From: an uncultured Collinsella sp.
GTDB lineage: Bacteria > Actinomycetota > Coriobacteriia > Coriobacteriales > Coriobacteriaceae
Reading direction: 5' to 3'
Length of the DNA: 10,424 bases
Assembly: GCA_900546105.1 (NCBI GenBank)
Contig: URBP01000076.1
Span: 1-10,424 of the forward strand
The notes under the pieces are model-generated. The model was given only the letters and a program-made list of their open reading frames with translations, was not told the origin of the DNA and did not search any database. How positions within the stretch are numbered: the stretch's first letter is position 1; each line of letters opens with the position of its first letter. A program made the translations under genes and the position numbers. Shown here in pieces: positions 6,487 through 10,424 of this stretch.

Positions 6487-6880
6487 GAAGCCGCTCGCCG
6501 CCATGCTCGTCCTCCTCTCCGCATCGCTCGTCCTGGGCGGGAATGCTCTGCTCGACGCCGGCTGGGGGTCGGCGCTGCGCTCGATCGCCGACCGCGTGCT
6601 GCCCAACCCTGAGATCGCCATGTGGGCGCCCGCGCCCGAGCCCGGCAGCCACGCGAGCTCCTATGCCGACGCAACCGGGGCGGGGTCGAACTACGTCTAC
6701 CTGGTGGACGCGGCGGACGACAGAGGCAATGTCCGAGAGCTCCAGCTCATCTTCTTCGGGCGGGAGTCGGACGGCGAGGGCTGGCTCGAGATCGAGGCGC
6801 GCGGCGGCTCGGGCGTGCGCTACCGCGCGTGCGACGCGGCCGAGGCACCCGTGGCTGTGCGCAGGTCTCTAGACCGCTGA
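6479..6880 (+). CDS. Membrane-anchored YxeA-family (DUF1093-like) protein
   Basis: A 133-residue protein with a basic start and one hydrophobic segment (6-25, LAAMLVLLSASLVLGGNALL) that is either a signal peptide or an N-terminal anchor. No lipobox cysteine is present, so it is not a lipoprotein. The outer part matches the YxeA pattern: a Tyr-rich strand (NYVYLVDAADDRGN, 71-84), ELQLIFFGRESDGEGWLEIEARGGSGVRY (87-115), and a final AEAPVAVRRSL that corresponds to the EVPxxAxxxL ending. The function of YxeA proteins is not established. Its place directly after LanG, with an 8-nt overlap and GGAGGG upstream, suggests an extracytoplasmic helper of the transporter, perhaps comparable in role to LanI immunity proteins. 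That role is inference. The end of the gene contains the promoter of the two-component pair. Confidence 0.72.
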   Translation: MRRKPLAAMLVLLSASLVLGGNALLDAGWGSALRSIADRVLPNPEIAMWAPAPEPGSHASSYADATGAGSNYVYLVDAADDRGNVRELQLIFFGRESDGEGWLEIEARGGSGVRYRACDAAEAPVAVRRSLDR

Positions 6881-6898
6881 GTGCGGCGCTAGTACAAT
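6870..6898 (+). promoter_or_regulatory. Sigma70-type promoter for the response regulator-kinase pair
   Basis: -35 TAGACC (6870-6875) and -10 TACAAT (6893-6898) are separated by 17 bp and match the consensus at 4/6 and 5/6. The -35 lies inside the last codons of the YxeA-family gene. Transcription would start near 6905, leaving about 20 nt before ATG 6926, which includes a strong AGGAGG. This would allow basal production of the sensor system apart from the transporter operon. Confidence 0.5.
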
Positions 6899-6925
6899 TC
6901 CGACGAGAGTTTCAGGAGGTCGAAC

Positions 6926-7588
6926 ATGGCGAGGATACTGGCAGTGGATGATGAACGGGCGATCCTCGACGCGCTCGCGCGCGTCCTCGGCCGCGACGGC
7001 CATGAGGTCGTCAGGGCGGCGGACCCGACGGCGGTCCCGGGGATGGACCTCTCGCGCTTCGATATCGTGCTCTGCGACGTCATGATGCCGGGGCTCGACG
7101 GCTTCGAGCTCGTGCGGCAGATCCGCCCGGACTTCGACGGGCCCATCGTCTTCCTGACCGCGCGCGTGACCGAGGAGGATGCCGTGGCCGCCTACGGCCT
7201 GGGCGCCGACGACTACGTCCGCAAGCCCTTCGGGGCCGCGGAACTGCGCGCCAAGGTCGCGGCCCATCTACGCCGTGAGCGCCGACCGCGCTCGCACGCC
7301 CTCTCCTTCGGGGAGGTGCGGATCGACCTCGGGGCGCGCGGCCTCGCCGTGGGCGACAAGGCCGTGCCGCTCACGCCCACCGAGTACGCCATCTGCGAGT
7401 ATCTCGCCCGCCACCCCGGGCAGGTCATGAGCCGCGCGCAGATACGCGAGGCGGTACTCGGCTGGGAGAGCGTCGCCGACGACGCGGCCATATCCATGCA
7501 GGTCAGCCGCGCCCGGAGGAAACTCTCCGAGGCCGGCGCCGATCCGATCGCGACCGTCTGGGGGATGGGGTACAAGTGGCAGCTCTGA
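6926..7588 (+). CDS. OmpR/PhoB-family response regulator
   Basis: A 220-residue cytosolic transcription factor. The receiver domain (1-115) has acidic pocket residues D8 and D9, phospho-acceptor D51 in LCDVMMPG, T78 in FLTAR and K100 in RKPF. After a short linker, a winged-helix DNA-binding domain (about 124-220) shows LTPTEYAICEYLARHPGQVMSRAQI, an ISMQVSRARRKL recognition helix, and a typical ending, VWGMGYKW. The ribosome site AGGAGG lies 8 nt upstream. It overlaps the histidine kinase start by 13 nt. By analogy with NisR/SpaR/CprR-type systems it probably activates the LanFEG operon upstream; possible binding sites include the dyads at 4061-4107, but no direct repeat that decides this was found. 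Family assignment is certain and target genes are inferred. Confidence 0.95.
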   Translation: MARILAVDDERAILDALARVLGRDGHEVVRAADPTAVPGMDLSRFDIVLCDVMMPGLDGFELVRQIRPDFDGPIVFLTARVTEEDAVAAYGLGADDYVRKPFGAAELRAKVAAHLRRERRPRSHALSFGEVRIDLGARGLAVGDKAVPLTPTEYAICEYLARHPGQVMSRAQIREAVLGWESVADDAAISMQVSRARRKLSEAGADPIATVWGMGYKWQL

Positions 7589-9012
7589 GGATCGGGGCGC
7601 GAGGTCGCGGCGGCATGCCGCTCTCCTTCGTCATCGCGCGCTACTTCGCCTACGCGTTCGCGGCGGTCGCCACGGCGTGGCTCGCCTCGTTCATGGTGCT
7701 CTCCGTGGCGATCAACGCGGGCGTCGTCTACGAGGCAAGCTGGGGGCCGGCCAAAGCGCGCGAGGTCGCGGAGGGCCTGGCGCGCGACGGTGTCTGCGGG
7801 CAGCAGGACGTGCCGACGGCGTACCGCTACCTCATCCTGAACAAGGACGGATACGTTCTGATGACAGACCTCGAGGGCACGCGGCTCGAGGACGCGACGG
7901 AAATGGCCCGTACGGCACTCGCCGCGGATCCAGGCACAGTGGAGATCGAGGGCGGGGGTTCGGGCCTCACCTACGCCGCGTTCCCGCTCAAGGGCGGCGG
8001 TGCCTGCGCACTCGTCAGCGAGTACCTGCCGCAGTGGGTCTCGCGCGACCTCGCCGGCCTGCTTCCCAACCCGCAGAACCTCATGCTCGTCGGCGCCACG
8101 GCGGGAAGCGCGCTCGCGCTTGCGCTCGTGGCGCGCCGCGCGAGCCGCGTGATCTCGCGCAAGATGGCGCCGCTTGCGGAGGCGGCGGGGCGCGTCGGCG
8201 CGGGGGAGCTCGACTTCGCGGTCGGCAGTACTAACGTGCGCGAGGTGAACGACGTCCTCGCCGCGATGGACGCCATGCGGGCCTCCCTCGCCGAGTCGCT
8301 CGAGGCCCGCTGGGCCGCGGAGCGGGGGCAGCGCGAGCAGATGGCGTCGCTCGCCCACGACCTCAAGACGCCGCTCACTGTGCTGCGCGCCAACGCCGAC
8401 TTCGTGGCGGAAGAGCTGGAAGATGAGAATGACGGCGACCTCTCGGCCGCCGCGCGCGACATAGCCGACGGTGTCGAAAGGCTCGACGGCTACGTGCGCC
8501 TGCTCATCGAGGCCTCGCGCGGGTCCGGCGGGGCGGAGAGGACCCCCATGCGGCCGGCCGAGCTATGCGAGCAGGTTCTCTCCGAGGCCGCTCAGATCGC
8601 CCGGGCTCGAGGCGTGGCGCTCGACGCGGCCATGGGCCCCGCTGTCGCGGGCGCGCCCGAGGCCCCGCTCGACCGAACCACCCTGGCGCGAGCCGCCGCG
8701 AACCTCGTGGCCAACGCCGCCGAGCACGCACGCTCGCGCGTGGCTGTCTCCTGCGACGTCGCGGGCGGGTACCTCGTCATCGAGGTCGCCGACGACGGAC
8801 CGGGCTTCTCTCCCGCCGCCCTCGAACGCGGCTGCGAGCGCCTCTTCACAGACGACTCCTCCCGCTCCTCGCGTGACGGAGGCCGCCACTACGGGCTCGG
8901 CCTCCACGCCGCCTCCGAGGCCGCGAGCGCCCACGGGGGCTCCGTCTCGCTCGCCAACAGCCCCTCGGGCGGCGCGGTGGCCACCATCGCGGTCCCCCTG
9001 TGCGGGATCTGA
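7576..9012 (+). CDS. Sensor histidine kinase paired with the upstream response regulator
   Basis: A 478-residue membrane kinase. A first membrane helix (about 16-48) is followed by an extracytoplasmic sensor region (about 50-165) with two cysteines, C74 and C144, and a second helix at 169-187. A HAMP-like linker (188-245) precedes the H-box MASLAHDLKTPLTVL with phospho-acceptor H261. The ATP-binding domain shows the N-box NLVANAAEH (N376, N380), G1 ADDGPGF (D406-G410) and G2 YGLGLHAA (439-446). It should autophosphorylate H261 and pass phosphate to D51 of the regulator. The start is GTG at 7576 with GGGG 5 nt upstream, overlapping the regulator by 13 nt; ATG 7615 (Met14) would remove only a basic N-terminal tail. 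The sensor region is larger than the short loop of BceS-type kinases, so direct peptide or envelope-stress sensing is plausible, but the signal is unknown. Confidence 0.93.
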   Translation: MAALRIGARGRGGMPLSFVIARYFAYAFAAVATAWLASFMVLSVAINAGVVYEASWGPAKAREVAEGLARDGVCGQQDVPTAYRYLILNKDGYVLMTDLEGTRLEDATEMARTALAADPGTVEIEGGGSGLTYAAFPLKGGGACALVSEYLPQWVSRDLAGLLPNPQNLMLVGATAGSALALALVARRASRVISRKMAPLAEAAGRVGAGELDFAVGSTNVREVNDVLAAMDAMRASLAESLEARWAAERGQREQMASLAHDLKTPLTVLRANADFVAEELEDENDGDLSAAARDIADGVERLDGYVRLLIEASRGSGGAERTPMRPAELCEQVLSEAAQIARARGVALDAAMGPAVAGAPEAPLDRTTLARAAANLVANAAEHARSRVAVSCDVAGGYLVIEVADDGPGFSPAALERGCERLFTDDSSRSSRDGGRHYGLGLHAASEAASAHGGSVSLANSPSGGAVATIAVPLCGI

Positions 9013-9024
9013 CGACTCAGGCCC

Positions 9025-9219
9025 TCACACCGGCGCACCTCGCAACCAAACGCTTCCCGGATAATTCATGAGGCCGTACTCGTATTCGAGCCTGTCTATC
9101 TCGGCGGCGAGGGCCTCCGTCATCTAGAAGGTTTTCGTGCGGCCCGTCGACTTCGCCAGGCGGTCGTACCTGTCCGCGAGGTCCTCGGGGTTTCTCAGGG
9201 CTGCGGTGGCGGTTGCCAT
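9025..9219 (-). pseudogene. Broken ribbon-helix-helix antitoxin-like gene (CopG/RelB, DUF6290-like)
   Basis: After a strong AGGAGGTG ribosome site, ATG 9219 begins MATATAALRNPEDLADRYDR and LAKSTGRTKTF, then meets TAG at 9126-9124. In the same frame the sequence continues MTEALAAEIDRLEYEYGLM to a TGA at 9027-9025. Together this resembles a small ribbon-helix-helix protein (LPxELaxRldxLAkxTGRTKsFYvxeAL), where the TAG stands in place of the tyrosine codon usual after F; a single change (TAC or TAT to TAG) explains it. The end (NYPGSVWLRGAPV) no longer resembles the family and may be shifted in frame. No toxin partner is visible. It converges with the kinase gene, 12 nt apart. Such proteins repress their own operon and neutralise a partner toxin, but this copy is probably inactive. 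Confidence 0.65.
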
Positions 9220-9389
9220 GATGCACCTCCTGGTTAGATGTACTGCACGTATTACTTTCTGTCACATCACCCGAACCCCGCACCGGCGTACGGCCGCATC
9301 TGCTTTTTTTACCTTACATTATGTCAACCGGGCCGTGCTCGGCTTGTTCAGCCGGATTAAATCAACCGTTAAATCAATCCAGGCCTGTA

Positions 9390-9493
9390 AGGGGCGTTGG
9401 AAATCCTTCTAGGGCTGGGGGCGCCGTCCCTAGGCGGCCCCTCGATGGCTGCGGCTGAGTTCCCCTGCCATCGGCTGCGTGGGTTCCGGCACG
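9390..9493. repeat. Series of nested and adjacent stem-loops
   Basis: AGGGGC (9390-9395) pairs with GCCCCT (9437-9442), enclosing CTAGGG (9409-9414) paired with CCCTAG (9428-9433). Directly next to it, CGATGGC (9443-9449) pairs with GCCATCG (9467-9473), then CGTG (9478-9481) with CACG (9490-9493). Such closely packed helices could be a structured RNA, the end of a mobile element, or chance in GC-rich DNA. No known RNA family was recognised on either strand. Confidence 0.4.
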
Positions 9494-9559
9494 AGGTTCT
9501 GGCGCTGCTCGAACGGGGCGCAAGACTCGGCTGTTGGTCGTACCGGACGGCATACGTTT

Positions 9560-9629
9560 TGAGACCGGCAAGCTGATGCCGGCTCGAGGACAGCGGCCCG
9601 GTGCACCGGGCCGATCGATAGCGGTCTCA
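9560..9629. repeat. Composite dyad with a perfect 20-bp palindrome inside 8-bp outer arms
   Basis: CGGCCCGGTG followed by its exact reverse complement forms a 20-bp palindrome at 9594-9613. It is enclosed by TGAGACCG (9560-9567) and CGGTCTCA (9622-9629), also perfect reverse complements. A competing small hairpin, CCGGC (9565-9569) with GCCGG (9578-9582), shares the left outer arm. No T-run follows, so a simple terminator is unlikely. It could be a protein-binding site, a recombination site remnant, or part of a structured RNA. Confidence 0.6.
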
Positions 9630-9770
9630 GGTTCACAGCGCAGCTTCTCAGGGCTCGCATTTATAGGAAGACTTGATCGGCAATCGATTTTAATGAAGTC
9701 GGCAGCGCATGTCAGAGTTTTCAACAAATTTAACATGCCACCCTTTATATCCGCACGCGCGTAATTCAAC

Positions 9771-10370
9771 TCATAAGGACCGGCTATCCCTTACCTGTGA
9801 CACAATCTCAAACGCACAGAACAGAATCATCAGTCCAATCATCGCATAAGAGGCAGCCGAACCTTCAAGCACTATTCCACAAAGAACAATCTCCGCGCCG
9901 CCAATAAGAACTGTTATCAGGCGCTCTGCCTTTTTGCTCTCGCCGCTCGCATAAAAAGGCGGCAAAGCGCACAAGATCACATATAGCCCGGGAAGGGAAT
10001 ACAGGATCGATAGTCCAAGCCCCCCATCAACCGCAGTGTTTTGCGTAAGAATCAACTGAACCCAAACGGCAATTATCACTGAGCAGGTTGTCGATAAAAG
10101 AAGACTGGAAATATAGCACGCAACAAAGTCCCGTCGCATTCGAACAGAGAAATCCGCGAACTCTCTTCGCCGCGTGGAAACAATAAGGTACACAGAAATT
10201 GCAATAGAACCAATCAGAGAAAACAGCGGAACAACCAGCAATTCAAGCTTATTACCCCATCGATCAACCACACCCCCACTCCAATGAGCGGGAATAGTAT
10301 CAGGGAGGACTGACCAAGCCGCCGATAGAATCAGAAATGGAAGAATAGAGAGGATGAAAGATGATAACAC
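9771..10370 (-). CDS. DUF1648 multi-spanning membrane protein (SdpI-related), N-terminus uncertain
   Basis: A 199-residue protein from GTG 10370. After a first hydrophobic segment (2-20), LPDTIPAHWSGGVVDRWGNK (22-41) is the DUF1648 motif, also found at the N-terminus of SdpI-type immunity proteins. Five more hydrophobic segments follow (about 43-64, 83-108, 119-140, 151-169 and 172-190). It is shorter than, and lacks clear likeness to, the C-terminal SdpI region. Its function is unknown; in Bacillus, SdpI protects against the SdpC toxin and signals to its regulator. GTG 10370 has no ribosome site. A better start, ATG 10396 (AAGGAG upstream, ATGA overlap with the gene before it), is out of frame by one base at the homopolymer 10379-10385. 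Codon use is much more AT-rich than in the neighbouring operon. The TGA stop is at 9773-9771. Confidence 0.75.
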   Translation of the reverse strand: MLSSFILSILPFLILSAAWSVLPDTIPAHWSGGVVDRWGNKLELLVVPLFSLIGSIAISVYLIVSTRRREFADFSVRMRRDFVACYISSLLLSTTCSVIIAVWVQLILTQNTAVDGGLGLSILYSLPGLYVILCALPPFYASGESKKAERLITVLIGGAEIVLCGIVLEGSAASYAMIGLMILFCAFEIVSQVRDSRSL

Positions 10371-10392
10371 TGCAGTAGTTTTTTTGAGGCTC

Positions 10393-10424
10393 TCATCGAT
10401 TCCGCATCTCCTTGCGCGCCCACA
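10393..10424 (-). CDS. C-terminal end of an upstream gene (partial)
   Basis: Entering from the right edge, one minus-strand frame reads WARKEMRNR and stops at TGA 10395-10393. That stop overlaps ATG 10396-10394 as ATGA, the usual sign of translational coupling to the DUF1648 gene. Genes encoding DUF1648 or SdpI proteins often follow a small transcriptional regulator, which would fit the basic tail, but only nine residues are visible and no family can be assigned. Confidence 0.35.
   Translation of the reverse strand, partial: WARKEMRNR

Larger units (their letters stand above)
9220..9770. other. Gene-free spacer rich in inverted repeats
   Basis: No credible coding frame is present in this 551-bp stretch; the open frames lack family resemblance and good ribosome sites. 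On the left, T7 at 9304-9310 follows a weak 4-bp stem (CGGC 9284-9287 / GCCG 9293-9296), too weak to call a terminator. The centre (9390-9630) is dense in complementary arms and GC-rich. The right part (about 9655-9770) turns AT-rich, with a weak GCATGT/ACATGC dyad (9707-9712/9733-9738). The stretch looks like decayed accessory DNA between two unrelated modules. Confidence 0.55.

Noticed and set aside
9280..9310. Possible terminator with T7 downstream of the kinase gene
   Set aside because: The stem is only 4 bp, lies 7 nt from the T-run and about 270 nt beyond the kinase stop; too weak to annotate.
9374..9769. Open frames on both strands in the repeat-rich spacer
   Set aside because: No recognisable domain, no good ribosome site, and the frames are broken by the repeat structure.
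1..10424. tRNA, rRNA, CRISPR arrays and intact transposases
   Set aside because: Both strands were read for T-loop-like motifs, spaced direct repeats and transposase motifs, and none were found.

Overview
The window looks like part of the chromosome of a Collinsella-like member of the Coriobacteriia (Actinomycetota). This is inferred from the actinobacterial gene neighbourhood on the minus strand (PgsA-like enzyme, GarA-type FHA protein, FtsR-type MerR regulator), from the moderate to high GC content, and from the style of the proteins. No rRNA or other species-level marker is present.

Region 1 (1-3852, minus strand) is a housekeeping block read right to left from a recognisable sigma70-type promoter near 3824-3852: a CDP-alcohol phosphatidyltransferase, a small FHA protein with a GarA/OdhI-like phospho-site, a MerR-family regulator, adenine phosphoribosyltransferase (apt), and a secreted coiled-coil NlpC/P60 peptidase that runs off the left edge. 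Gaps between genes are short (3-65 nt), so they are probably co-transcribed.

Region 2 (about 3853-4175) is the gap between the divergent gene sets. It holds a long imperfect hairpin with perfect 13-bp outer arms, several short dyads, and a GC-rich hairpin next to the ribosome binding site of the following operon. Base composition changes sharply here.

Region 3 (4176-9012, plus strand) is very GC-rich and tightly packed: a LanF-type ABC ATPase, two LanE/LanG-type permeases, a membrane-anchored YxeA-family protein, an OmpR-family response regulator and its sensor histidine kinase. Four junctions overlap, and the response regulator has its own promoter in the end of the YxeA gene. This is a typical antimicrobial-peptide resistance module: the kinase senses an envelope-active peptide or the damage it causes, the regulator switches on transcription, and the transporter clears the peptide from the membrane. 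No lantibiotic precursor or modification gene is in the window, so it is probably a stand-alone defence module.

Region 4 (9013-9770) is a decayed spacer: a ribbon-helix-helix antitoxin-like gene broken by a TAG codon, then about 550 bp without a gene but rich in inverted repeats, including a perfect 20-bp palindrome. Region 5 (9771-10424, minus strand) is distinctly more AT-rich and carries a DUF1648 membrane protein whose N-terminus appears shifted by one base at a 7-base homopolymer, and the last codons of an upstream gene that overlaps its likely original start by ATGA.
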